A stretch of DNA of 64,000 nt from Gnetum montanum. Its lineage: Eukaryota; Streptophyta; Gnetopsida; Gnetales; Gnetaceae. The number at the start of each line of letters is the position of its first letter. Within the stretch, counting starts at the first letter, position 1. The stretch covers positions 295,304 through 359,303 of the forward strand of contig MNCI01023453.1 in the NCBI GenBank assembly GCA_015680685.1. The letters are read 5' to 3'. Of this stretch, positions 1-12,056 are shown one piece after another. Under the pieces are notes generated by a model that was not told where the DNA came from, made no database searches, and was given only the letters and a program-made list of their open reading frames with translations. A program made the translations under genes and the position numbers.

Positions 1-2629
1 TAAAAGCAGCACACTCTCCATTGAACCTACTGAGATCCTAACTTGTGCCTATGTTGAAGGCATGGATGAACTAGAGTAAGTTCATTGCCAGCTCTCCGAT
101 GATGAACCTAATGATACCAATTGGGAATAGTTGGAAATTAATAATGATGTTAAATAGGAGCCCTTAGAGTTGAAAACTCTACCTAGCAGTATGGAATATG
201 CATTTCTAAATAATGGAAAGCTGATGATAATCAATGTCAATATTGCTCTTGAGAAGAAAAGGATGTTGTTGAAGGTGGTCAATAAATGAAAAACAACCTT
301 TTCTTGTTCATATCTTGAGCTAATAGGGATTGATCCTAGGATATGCTAGCATCACATCTATACTGATCTAGCTATGAATCTAAAGAGGTAATCACAGCGA
401 TGACTAAACCCCAAATTAAAGTAGATCATCAAAGAAGAAATTAAACAACTCCTCAAGGTAGGGTTTATTTATCCAATTGCAGATATTGAGTGGATTATCC
501 CACTTGTAATTTTACCAAAGAAAGATGGAAAGTGGTGGGTCTATATTGATTTCAGGTTGTTGAACATGGCAACATTCAAAGATCATTTCCATTGCCATTT
601 GTGGACCAAGCATTGCATACTATTTCTAGGAATTGCTATTATAGCTTTCTAGATGATTATATTGGCTATAACAAAATTTAGATCATACCTAAGGATCAAT
701 CCAAAACAACATTCACAAGTTCTTGAGGAGTTTTGCATATCATAATATGCCCTTTGTCCTATGCAATGCCCTTACAACTTTCCAACACTTTCTCCTAAGC
801 ATTTTTCAGCAATAGATTAGTAGCAAGGTGGAAGTCTTCATGGATAACTTCTTCACATATGATGCTACATTTGAGCAAGCCCTGGACCACTTTGAGCAAG
901 TGCTTAAAAGGTGTGTGGAGACTAATCTTCCACTTAATTGGAAAAAGAGCCATCTTATGGTCTAGGAGGAAATTGTGTTGGGACAGAAATTTTCTCAAGT
1001 AAGGGTTGAGGTGGACCTTAAAAAAATTCAAGTCATCCAAGGGATAACCCATCAACCAAAATCCATTAAATATGTCTAGTCATTCCTTGGACATGCTGGC
1101 TAGTATCGGAGATTCATAAAGAATTTATCTAAGATCACAAAATCATTGGTTGAGCTCACAAAGAAAGATGCTTCATTCATATGCACCAAGGAATGCAAAA
1201 AGGCATTCCAACAGCTTAACGAGAAGCTTGTAGAGACTTTAATTCTATGAGCACATGATTGGTTCCATCCATTTTACATTATCATAGACATATCAAACTA
1301 TGCCTTGGGAGTCATGATCATGCAGTTGGATGATAAAAAACATCCATATTACATCCATTGTGCAAGCCTAAGCATTGTGGGTGCATAGCTCAAATACCAC
1401 AATGAAGAAAGAGCTGATGGCCGTGGTGTATGCTTTGAAGAAGTTCAAGAAATATGGGCTTGGATACAAGGTGTTTGTGCACACTAACCATAGTGCCATT
1501 TGCTTCCTGATGAATAAACCAATGGTGAGCCCTAGTGTCATACGATGGCTAGTGATCTTGCAAGAGTTTGATCTTATAATGGTACATCAAAAGGAAACTA
1601 AGAATGTGATCATTGATCACTTGTCTCAATTACAATGGAATAATAAAGAGGATGAGAGCCCACTCTCTGATCAATTTCTTAATGAACTCCTCTTTGTTGG
1701 TGTAATAAATGAACAAGTACCTGTTGAACCAAAATGGTACAATGGCATCCTCATTTATCTTCTCACTTAACATATGCCACAAGAGTTAGACCACCAAAAG
1801 AAACAACAATATCTTCATCAAGCCAAACGCTTTATGGAGATTAATGGAAAACTTTACAAGGTGTGTGCCAATAGCCTAGTTCATTGGTGTGTTTCTAACG
1901 TTGACCAACTATGTGTTCTCTAATATGCTCATGATGATACTTGTGGGGGCCACTATGTAGGGAGACACACAACCATTAAAATCCTAATGGCAAGGTACTA
2001 TTGGCCAACACTCTTCAAGGATGTCCATCAAATCATCCACTCTTATGAATGCTATCAATGAAATGATTGGATGACCACTCGAATGAAGGAACCTTAGTAG
2101 TGGATCCAACCACTAAAACCTTTTGATAGTTGGGGCATAGAGTTCATGGGTTCCATCACATCCATGTCAAATGGAGGGGTGAACATAATAATCATTGTTG
2201 GCTAGTGTACAAAATGGGTAGAAGCAATAACCATCACTGATTATACATCTTTCACTACTGCTGAGGTTTGAAGTGCTACATGCAATAATTTTAGACAACG
2301 ATACTCATTTTACATGTGCTACTTTTCACAAGCTCATGCAATGCCTGGGGGTTAAACATAAATTAACACCCTACCACCCCCAAGCCAATGGTCAAGTAGA
2401 GATTACCAATAGGGAGATCACTTAAATCTTAATAAGAACAATTAACAAATATAAAAGAGAATTGAGCACAAAACTTAGCGATGCCCTATGGGCATACTAC
2501 TTTACATAGAAACTCCCTATAGGCTACTATCCCTATGAGTTGATGTATGAAAAATTACTAACTTTTCAAATTCAATCCAAGCTCCATACACTTTTAACAA
2601 CTTGTGATATCGAACTTCACCTAAGCCTA

Positions 2630-2690
<61 letters not shown>

Positions 2691-2813
2691 NTCTTGAAAT
2701 GGAATTCACAAAGCATTTAATAAACAACACCATGACCTTAGGATAAGAAAAGTGAAATTTCAACCTAGAGACAATCTCCTCTACTAAAACCCCACACATG
2801 TACCTCAATGAAC
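1..2813 (+). pseudogene. Athila-like Ty3/gypsy pol remnant (RT, RNase H, integrase)
   Basis: Decayed pol polyprotein that once copied and inserted an LTR retrotransposon. Reading the + strand across frames gives, in order: a pre-RT segment like the LELKTLPSSMEYAFL region of Athila elements (about 165-215), RT fingers with LPKKDGKWWVYIDFR (about 515-560), a degraded FLDDYIGYNKI motif (about 650-680), a YxDD-box equivalent reading VFMDNF (about 835-852), RNase H (1375-1640), the integrase zinc region with GGHYVGRHTTIKI (about 1945-1985), and an integrase core with YHPQANGQVE-like text near 2370-2400. The C-terminal part continues past the N at 2691 as KVKFQPRDNLLY. Many stops and frameshifts make it non-functional. 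The 5' part lies outside the window. The 3' end stops where element 1 begins. Family assignment is by recalled motif similarity. Confidence 0.8.
2635..2691. repeat. (GA)n microsatellite ending in an assembly N
   Basis: About 28 GA units followed directly by a single N at 2691. The tract lies where the integrase C-terminal part of the Athila-like remnant should be, and readable integrase text resumes after the N. The N probably marks an unresolved repeat length rather than a real base. Confidence 0.95.
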
Positions 2814-2823
2814 TGTAACGTGA

Positions 2824-3204
2824 CAAGTTATTGGGGGTCTCTCCCATTGTAACGTGACATACAAATCATACATTCTTTCAAAAATCGAAACATAGATCTT
2901 TTGAAAATCACGTGTTTCTCTCCTAATTAGCATCTCTTCGACGTGCTTGGCATTATCATCGTAGTGATCCATCCACGTCGTTTTCCTCCTATTTCACGAT
3001 CCCTCGAATCAAATCGAAACAATGCAAAGATCAGTAATCTTCATCATTTTACTGACCCGTAAGTCCCTGTCTGATCGACAAGACCATTCAGGGCACCGCG
3101 GATTCGCTTTTTTCCAGCATAGCCCTTGCGTGGATCCGTGGTTAAAACTGTATACATGGAATCTCGGTCGGTATTTCCAGCTGCCAACGTTTTCTGTCGT
3201 TACA
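2824..3204 (+). repeat. Element 1 5' LTR, truncated (last 381 bp only)
   Basis: Aligns without gaps to 18590-18970, the last 381 bp of the 3' LTR, and ends in CGTTACA like it. The first about 1.03 kb, including the TATA box seen in the 3' LTR, is missing. The 5' edge abuts the Athila-like remnant, so the loss is by deletion through the 5' junction. Confidence 0.92.
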
Positions 3205-3210
3205 ATTTTC

Positions 3211-3228
3211 TGGTGCTAGAAGGAGGGC
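3211..3228 (+). other. Primer binding site of element 1
   Basis: TGGTGCTAGAAGGAGGGC begins six bases after the LTR end. Element 2 has TGGCACTAGAAGGAGGGC at the same spacing. The two differ at the two positions of one CpG, so the ancestor was probably TGGCGC at the start. TGG pairs with a tRNA CCA end; I cannot name the tRNA isotype with confidence. Confidence 0.8.
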
Positions 3229-3449
3229 TTTCAGGCTTTGATCTGAATACTTTGGGTAACCTTGGTAGCGATCCATACCCTAAACCGTAAACGTAATACC
3301 TCTATGGAAGTTTACGGCTAATCGCGTGGTATAGATCGGTCGCAAGGATGATTTCTTTGAAATCCAACAGGGTAGAAAGCCTATTTCGAGCTTTTGTTGC
3401 CAGCTACTCTTTAGATCCGGTTATCACTTATGGTTAATCTTATTGCCCA

Positions 3450-6400
3450 ATGGATTCTTTGTACAGAACCACAACTGCCATGGTCCCTTCCGATCTAGGT
3501 GCCACATCCGTGAACCCTATTGTCACCCGACCAGCTCCGGGCGCAACAGAAGCTCAGGGACAATTGTGCCGTTCATTGAGGCTCCAGGGAAAAGAGCCTA
3601 TCTTCACGGTTATAACCCTTGAAGAATACAAATTTATATGCATTAAGATCCAGGTGAAGCTGGCTCTAAGCGGGGGCGAACTTGAAGCGAAATGGAACTT
3701 TGAGGTGCTCCACCGAGGGCGCTATGATTTTAAGCCAACAGCTTATGACATAATTCCCTTGACCGAACACCAACACAAACTTATTACACAGTTGGTCATG
3801 GCCAAGGGCCAGGCTTCACAAGCTGTGGTGGAGCCCCAGCATGGGGAGGAGGAAGAGGACGAATTTGCAGCCTAGTCGGAACATTCGTTCCATACTCTGG
3901 AACCTTCGTTCCATGCCCTGAGCCCCCAAACATATGTAAATCCCCTGTTTCCTTTCAACGGAGAGGCCGCCTCTCTTAACGCAGCCCTGACGACACAGAT
4001 GCATGTTCCTATCCTTCCACAGGCTGCTACGCAACCGTCTGGGCTGCAAGTACAAATCCCCCACAATAACGTGGGGGCGGTTTCATCACCACGTGTACTT
4101 AACATCCCAGTGGTGGTCCCGGCGACCGTTGAACCCCATTTTATTCCTCAGATACAACCCTACAACATATCCGCAACGCGCCCGGCGTAGACCTTGTCAT
4201 TTCCACCCCCTCTGACCCAACAGATTACCGCAGCCATCCAACCAACTTACGCCCAACAGCCTGCTGCAGGTCAATGGGCCAACCCGGCGGCGCAACAGAC
4301 CCAGTCTGTGGTGTACGGCGCGCAACCCCCGGTCGTACCAGCAACGTATGTTCCACAGGGGGTACCGCAGTATTTACATCCTTATCTCGCGCAGCAGGCG
4401 GCGGTCAACCCCCCTACGCAGAGCAGCGGATGGTGGTCTTCACAGGCTCCCCCACCTATCGGGATCCCCGCCCCACCAGCAGCCAGTCGACCCCGCCCAT
4501 CCTTTCCATTTCCTAGCGTCACCCTCCCAGTCCAACCTCCTGTGCCCTCCGCAAAAACACCTCTGTTAACAGGCCTGGACCAAGCCTTCCAGCTGATCTA
4601 GACTCTAACTGAAGAGGTTCGATGCCTCAAGGCCGCTGGTTCTGACACGGTCCAGATCATGGACTTTTACTAGGACGATCAGATCAGTTCAGCGGTTCCT
4701 ATGCTGTCGTTGCAACTGGGGATGTCCCTACCTCATTTTACCAAGTACAATGGGGAGGGAGATCCCAACGCTCACCTCGTCACGTTTAGATCTGAGTCCT
4801 TATTATTGCAACAATGTCCACACACTATCATCCGCGTCTTTGCGATGTCGTTAACAGGGAAAGCTTTGGATTGGTACCGAGCCCTCGCACGCTCTTTCAT
4901 CTAAACCCTGGAAGAGCTGTTGACCCAATTTGTTACCCACTTCAAATACAATTTGAAACTGAAAGTTACATTGGATCAGCTTATGGGGGTGAAACAAGAC
5001 CCGCTCGAGCCCGTCCAAAATTTTATACAGCGCTGGATTGCTACCTTGAATGAGATCTGCGAACCGATCGTGGACTCACATACGCTGGCTATGTTCAAGG
5101 GGGTAGTCAATGACTTCATCAAGTGGAAGCTGTACTACCTTTCCCCCCGTAACTTACATCAGGCCTTCGCACAAGTTAGAAGCATCCAAGATGCTGCGGA
5201 GGCCAGCAAAGACCCGACGTATGTCACCTATAAGAATGCACATAACAAGAACAAAGACAAAGGGAAGGCAGCGACAACGACGGTAGCTGCAATGACTGAG
5301 AGTACAAAGATGAAGAACAAAAAGGCACCCACCGCGCCGCCTGAAACCACGACTGGTGCTGGAACCAGTCAGGACACGGCGGCTCCTGAAAAGGCCCCCC
5401 AGCCAAAGCCAAATTTTGAGCGTAAAGATCGTTCAAAATATGCAGCTTTACCTGTGAAGCATTCCGAATTGCTGAAACAACTATTTGCGGTAGGGCACAT
5501 TGAACCTAAGAAGGTGTCCGAGGAAGCTCTGAAGTGTCACAGACATCACTGTGAATTGCTGAAGGACCCTTCTCTAGCCTTACCTAATGAACCAGCAGTT
5601 CCGAGATCTTTCAGGCTTGACCGTTTCTGTGACTACCACCAGATGTGTGGTCACGACACGGATTACAGCTGGGCGTTAAAGGACGACATTCAACGCATGA
5701 TCGACGAAGGTCATCTAAAGTTAGACAGCAGTAACCTGATGCGTCTGGAAAACCAAACACTGCATGTATATAAGGACCCGTTGAATGCAAACTACGATCC
5801 TTATACAATCACTGTGGTGAGTACGGACGGTGAGCATAAGGGACCGCCAAAATAACCTTTTTTCTTGCGCATGCCCGCCAGCTCACCAAGGGGGCCAACT
5901 ACTTCATCGGCAGCCAGTGGGGTCTCACGGCCACCTTTCATCATACGGGCACCTTCCCAGGTATGCCCTCAGTCATGCAGCAGCACTCAAGCCGCAGCTC
6001 CCTCCGCGCCCACGCCTAGAGTACCCTTCATTATCAGGGTGCCAGAACCACGGCCTGCTCCTCTCACGCAAGGGCAGACCTCCGGTCAAAATAACCAGTC
6101 ATCGCCTCCTAAGCGAAAGGAGGAGGAAAATACAATTAATGCAACAAAAGACCACCTTACGCTTGGCTTCCCCAAGCCCAGGCCCCTGGCCTCTATGCCT
6201 TTTTCTATGCCTTAGAAGTAGGCTAAAGGTACAGAAACGCAGCCACCTTCTCTTGGCAGGAAAAGGAACGACCCTCCCACTGACACCGCTTCGCCTCGAG
6301 AGATCCGTCTCTTGGGCCGAATGGAGAAGAACAAGGGGGATAAGCAACCCAGCCGAGAGAAGGACCTCCTTGATGCATTCATGCAAGTCAAATAACCTCT

Positions 6401-7286
6401 TAAGCAAAAGAACACAATGTTGAGCCTGTACGACTTATTGATGACGTCTCGAGAACACCATGATGCTATGGTACGCATGCTGACATCCATATCAGTGGAT
6501 GGAAACCTACCAGCAGAAGAGGAAGTGATACATGCTGTCATGTTTCCTTCCGAAGCTGAACAACCCAAGCCTACCTCGTTGACCTTTCTTGACGAGTCTG
6601 TCAAAGACAACCCAGAGAAAGGTCAAGTAACGACTGAACCTATGTTCATTACCATTCGAGTCGGCCAGTACCGGATCCGGAGGGTGCACGTGGATGATGG
6701 CGCAACTGCTAATGTCGTTCTTTATTCCATAGTGGATAGGCTGGGCTTGGTCGACCAGATCACTCCCACAACGACAGCCTGCGTAAAATCGTTCAACGGA
6801 GCACGGGTTCAAGTCAAGGGAACGGTGCGTATTGAGTTTGTGGCGGGGGATCAATTCCCAACCGAAGCCACATTCTTAGTCATCGAGGAGATGCCTGGTT
6901 TCAACTTGATCTTAGGGAGGTCGTGGTTAGCCCAACTGAGGGCAGTTTCGTTGCCGATACACCAAGAGATACACCTGCCCTACGTCGGGGGGGAGGTCAT
7001 CATACGCGGCGACGAGGTCACCCCCAGGACTGTCAATAACATTGAAGAAGAATGGGGTTCGGAGATTGAAACAACTGACGAGCAGTCCCATCTCCAAGCC
7101 CCTAAACAAACCGACAACAATGACGACGGTCTAGCCTAGGCCGACCTGCCATTTCTGGATGACAACATAGAGGAGTCAAACCACAAGCCTCCTCACCCTT
7201 ATGCAGCGCTCAACGTAAAGGCCATTAAGAGACAATTGCGTATCGACGGTTGAAAAATGATCTTCTGCGTGCACCACCATTCTCTT
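3450..7286 (+). pseudogene. Element 1 gag-protease (first sense exon)
   Basis: Structural gag and protease of element 1. One reading frame is followed from the ATG at 3450 to 7286 without a frameshift, but with about ten in-frame stops (for example 3873, 4188, 4599, 4902, 5853, 6213, 7137, 7251). Domains in order: N-terminal gag region (3450-3875), Pro/Gln/Ala-rich linker (about 3990-4600), capsid-type retrotransposon gag domain (about 4701-5230, with SLPHFTKYNGEGDPNAHL and KALDWYRAL), basic linker, a Tat-type finger near 5629 starting CDYHQMCGHDTDY whose last Cys is Ser, and an aspartic protease (about 6640-6960) with VDDGATANVV and the flap-side LILGRSWLAQL. The frame runs into a consensus splice donor at 7287. 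Element 2 has the same order on the other strand. Confidence 0.9.
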
Positions 7287-7404
7287 GTAAGTTAGCGCAT
7301 TCCCCATTTAACAGCTTCTTTTGTTTCAACATACTTTTACGCTACATTTGTTTTCTATGTTTACACTTTGCACTTTTTTTGCGTGTTTTATCGTACCCGT
7401 GTTT

Positions 7405-7670
7405 TTTGTTACAATTTACGCAGTCGGCCCGCAACGGTGTTAAACTAGTTATACAAAATCAACCTATTCATACCGTTATACGTAGTTACGTAGTTGGCCC
7501 GCAACGGCCTTAAACTAGTCATCCAAAGTTATCAACTATCATTATTTACGCTTGCTATACAATACGCAACAGGCCCGCAACGGCCTTAAACTAGTAACGC
7601 AGTATTGCATACTATAACCATTTACGCTGGAATACGCAACGGGCCCGCAACGACTTTAAACTAGTTATTA
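7405..7670. repeat. Tandem repeat at the 5' end of the element 1 intron
   Basis: Four imperfect units of about 60-75 bp, each with a core reading GGCCCGCAACGGCCTTAAAC followed by TAGT. The TTAAACTAG core resembles the 30-bp repeat after pol (15953-16460) and the repeats at the matching place in element 2 (36900-37115). Confidence 0.8.
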
Positions 7671-7858
7671 CGTCCCATCAGTATCACTTAGACAGAATCC
7701 TTAACATATATTTTCACGCTGACGCAGACAAAAGCATAAAAAGTCAAACAAAAAACTAATTAACATTTCAAATATCCATTAGACTTTACAACAATTTGTC
7801 AACAGTCATTCAGAATAATACCCGACCTTGCATCAATAAAATTTTGCGTAAATAATAA

Positions 7859-10800
7859 TTATGCATTCCCTCTGCTACCACTGTCACCGGTATCTCTTAA
7901 CTCCAGATCTAGCCCCAAAAGGTCGTCCTCCAGTGGGCCATCGTCTCTGGGAATTATGCCTTCATGAAAGATTGCCCTTTCATGAGGCTCTCGTTCCGGC
8001 ACTGGCTTCACAGGAGAACGCTCTTCATCGTTGCGTTCTTCCTCTGCTTCCTCTATTTCCTCTCCCAGCCCCTCGGCTGGTGTATTTTCCCTATCTTCTT
8101 CCGGTACCTAAACCCAAATAACATCAAAAATTAGAGTAGACAACACAAGCTAGAGAACTTTCCGACTAAGTCATGCATAAACTTACTTACGACGGCCCTA
8201 CTTCCGTAGCAAAGAGGAGCTTGTCCAGGCCAGCCCACAGGCGCTGCATAATCTTGTCCTCCGTCAGGTCTGGCAACACATCCTCGCCCAACGCAGCTCC
8301 AGCTTTCATCTTCCCTTTCTCCACGCTACTCCAGCGGGGTGGATCCAGGAAGAAGGTAGGGATGGTATCCTGATTTCCAGGGAAAACCATTGCCCTCTAC
8401 GGGGACGTAGTTACGGTCACCTGCTCTTCGAACTTCTTGAAAGCTTTGGACGCTCCGATGGTGTCCACAAAAACCTCCAAGGATCGAGCTTTGACGGCAG
8501 AATTGCAGTAGTATTTTCGATAAGCGGCGCTTTCCCTTTTATATAGGTGCTTGTGGTCCTTCTCCTTCTGCCCCCACTCCTGTACACTGGCGCAGTAGTC
8601 CCTCCAGTCCCGGCTTTTCTGAGCTAGAAGTTCAATTTGCATCCTCTGCTCTACTAACGCCCGACTGGTCTGTATGCTGTTCTTGATGGCTGTCCAATAG
8701 CAGGAGTGATCGATAACAGCGGTACGCTAGTCTTCATCCCCCGTCACTTGAGCNGGGAGTGATCGATAACAGCGGTACGCTAGTCTTCATCCCCCGTCAC
8801 TTGAGCCTGTAGGAATTCGTACCGTGACCTTAGGTCCCTGACTTCTTTGGTCAAGGACTCAACCCTCTGCTCCGACCGCTGCAGCCTTTTCCATAGGCTT
8901 TCATTAACGCCCCTACTTTCCCATACGGAGCGCGTCGAGCGTAACGCACATTTACGCATTTCCTCATAAATGTGACGTGGCATGACTGCCCCATCAGATG
9001 GGGGCTCCGCTGTGTCCAAATCAATGGGCTCCACGGGATCCCATCGGAGGTGAGCTCCTAACAAAAAACAAGCATCAATATGGATACCACATTACTAAAA
9101 CATTATGTCGTAAACTCATTACGGCTATAACATACCAGCACCAGGTTCGACGCGCTCCAAACGCTCGATCATGTCATTAACGACGCCTTCCATGAAGGAA
9201 AATTTTTCTGGGAAGTCTCTCCACATTTTGCTCACAGCAGCAGACGTAGATGCATCTTCTTCCCCTGTAGCGTAATTTGGTTAGACACTCCATCTATTAA
9301 CAAGATCCTGCAAACACGCTAATGCACTCATTACCTCTTCCAGTGACAGTGGCAACCTCACCAATCTCTTCTGCCCCTTTCTTTTCACGCACGTGATCCC
9401 GTGTGCCGCTAGTCCCAGTAGCTGGAGTTTCCTCATGTACTTGGTCATATGCACGGCTCCCACTAGCAGCTGGGGCCTCCTCACGCACTAGAGCCTGCAC
9501 ACGGCTCACATTAACAGCTGGGGCCTCTTCTTCCAAAATTGAGGCCCCCTCCCCACGGCTTAGTATCATCGCCCTTGTCTCAGGGGTCAATTGCCCTGTC
9601 ATTTTTACTGTTTACACAACCACACGTTAGCGTATAATGCCAGACCATCTAAATAAAATATTGCGTACTACAATCCTTTCACACTTACCAGGCGGAAGCT
9701 TATTCCGCTGAACCTTGACCGCAACAGTTTGGCTTGCATTACCCCCAGGGGCCTCGGCTAGATGGAGCCTCTTGCGCTGAGCTGCCGGTTCTACGATTTC
9801 TTCCGCCACGCGCTTTCCTCGCGAGGCGTCGCCAGTGTAGGTAGCCATTATCCCATCCATGCTATCGAGACCTCGCACTTGGGGCGCCGCCAAGCCTTTA
9901 CTCGTTACAGAAAATGACTCCCCGATCCCTTCCAGCGGATCTTGCCCACGGGTAGTGCTGAGAATGTGGGTAATCCAAGGTCTGGACAGCTTGTCTCGGT
10001 CTTGCTGTTCCCAGACCCCATTCCTCTGGATGACCAGAAACTCAGCAAACCACCGGAGGCAAGCTATGAAAAAGGCGTAATGCACATTAAAGCGGGACTC
10101 AAGCTTCTTGCGAAGCCTGACCATTTCGCTGCGCAGTCCCTTGGCAAAATAGTTTGCCCAATCAAACCGGGTTCCCTCCTCCAGAACCTCTTGCATAATG
10201 TGGGTCTGTTCTACAAAAAAGAACTTTGCCTACGAGAGGGTTTTGGGGAAAGTTCGGGCTCGGAAAAGGGGATACAGTGTCTTGGCAGCGCCCATCTCGA
10301 ATTTGTCACAAGGAAACCCTTTGGTCTCTTTTGGGATCCTCACCCACTCCTTCAGACACTCCTAGAATCTAGGGCTCCTCTTGGTTTTCGCCTTTACGGG
10401 AAGGCCGTTCGAGGGAACGCCAAACAGGTCCGCGAAGAGCTGAGCGTCGATATTGAAACTTACGCGCACATTATGCACGCGCATGCAAAAATGCTCTGCC
10501 TTCTCGTTGAAGGAGTTGACCAAGGCTATCATTTCACTAGCGGGGACATTAGGGGTCGCAGCCAAAAATAGGTGCATTAGCCCTGCTACCTGGATCTTGG
10601 CGGTCACCATGACTGGGGCCGCCGAGTGGCCGAGCCAGCACTGTGCATCCTTAATATCGTCGTAACGAAAGAGGACATCCCTCGCCTCGAGGCTGGAAAT
10701 CGTAAGGGTAATCTCTCGGGATTCCCTGACTGAATAGTATAAAATGCAAGTCAAATAGAAACGCTTTACGTAATGTCCACAATTCACAACTACACGCATA

Positions 10801-12056
10801 ACATTAGAACACGCAGCGGCCTTACCAGGTCCGAAGGGGAAAGGGAATGGCAGTAGGTCCCTCTGCACATCCTCAACCATAAGGGGCGAATCTAAGGTCT
10901 AGTCATCGTGCAGCCACCCGAGTTCCCGCCAATTCTTAAAAGGGCGCTCGTAGCGGGTGTGATACTCACGCATCTCATGGCCAATCTACCCTATAACACC
11001 GGCACGCACATTGCTGGTTGAGGTAAATGCCATTATTGCCATTTCGGCCCAGGCCAACGCATCACCATCTCTGATTAACCTGTTATCATGTATGAAAAAC
11101 TTGTACCATACAGCGTAGGCTTAACTTACACTTTGCACATAGACTTCTCTTACACTTGACATCGATAACAGACACTATAACAGTAACAAAGACAATACAG
11201 TTGGAAGAATTTGCTTACCCGCCCGCATAGTACACCGTGCCTTGTGGGTTCTGGAAGTAGGTTGAAACATGGCGAGCCACGAACAACATGTTATATGCAT
11301 GATAACAACTGAAACGGGCCATTTCCCGGATCTAGCATAAGCTCCTCAAGCCTTGGGCACTGAGCGCTTGGTCCTCGGGACGACCTGTATCGATGGCCCC
11401 GTCTATCAAGTAAGCTAGAATCCCCTGTGCAGACCCCGCCAACAGGTGTTCTAAAATGGCACCGACAACATCGCCAGTCACATTAGACCACACAATGATG
11501 CTGAAGTTGCGCAGTAAGAACTACAGAAACTTCAACACCTCCTTCCAGAACCAGATGGCCTTCCCCTGCACTCGTGTGTGCGGAGGAGGGAAATTGGGGA
11601 CGATGGGGTTTACCCAACACAAAACTCCAATGATGTCTAACACAATCAGAATAGGCTTCAGCATGAATCTGTACAGAAAACACGCTACATAAATCAACGC
11701 CTAGGTTTATAGTTGCATCATTAATACAGAAATGCTACACATCATGCTTAGCCATCTATGTGGAAATCGCCCAAACCCTTGCAACAGCGCAAGGTCCGTC
11801 TCTGACAACGGCGATAAACGCAACCATGCCAAACCCTCGCTGCAACGCAAGCTCCGTAACCCAAAACCCTCATTTACACGAAGAATGCTGTATAGCACAA
11901 ATGCTGAAATAGCACGAGCATGCAAAGAATGACCTACCGGTTCAAAGGTGTCGGGTCACACACTTCGACCACGGCTTGTTGAACACGCTCCAGGTTCTCC
12001 TGTACCTCATCGATTTTCACCAATTTAGTGTTCTTCCTCTTCGTCATAGGCACCAT
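7859..12056 (-). pseudogene. Eight-exon antisense gene inside the element 1 intron, function unknown
   Basis: Exons on the minus strand: 12056-11938, 11668-11219, 11099-10826, 10729-9689, 9607-9335, 9264-9136, 9057-8187, 8107-7859. Introns start GTAGGT, GTAAGC, GTAAGG, GTAAGT, GTAATG, GTATGT and GTAAGT and end in AG. Six of seven joins keep the frame; the join of exons 2 and 3 is off register. The start MVPMTKRKNTK is basic. Exon 4 holds an alpha/beta-looking region with VRVSFNIDAQLFADLFGVP. Exon 5 is Glu/Ala-rich, exon 7 looks like a coiled coil (LVEQRMQIELLAQKSRDW), and exon 8 is strongly acidic and ends DTGDSGSRGNA. In-frame stops occur in exons 2, 3, 4 and 7. I recognise no enzyme motif. 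The element 2 gene at 32331-36695 matches exon by exon. Confidence 0.78.
8703..8806. repeat. 51-bp duplication flanking an assembly N
   Basis: 8703-8753 and 8756-8806 are identical and separated by N and G (8754-8755). Removing one copy plus the joint (53 bases) restores the frame of antisense exon 7 and its alignment with element 2. This is best read as two contig ends that overlap but were not merged. Confidence 0.93.

Noticed and set aside
2540-2847. Open frames through the GA run (Arg-Glu or Ser-Leu repeats)
   Set aside because: Microsatellite translation with an N inside; the surrounding text is decayed integrase.
2847-3204. A short 358-bp LTR starting TGTAACG and ending CGTTACA
   Set aside because: The inverted ends look attractive, but shared sequence extends further left, and the PPT plus TGAAACACC match with element 2 places the true LTR start at 17562.
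5830-6423. Long alternative frame over element 1 gag-pro
   Set aside because: It overlaps the gag-protease frame, which element 2 supports; the Arg/Pro/Leu-rich text looks like a shifted-frame artefact.
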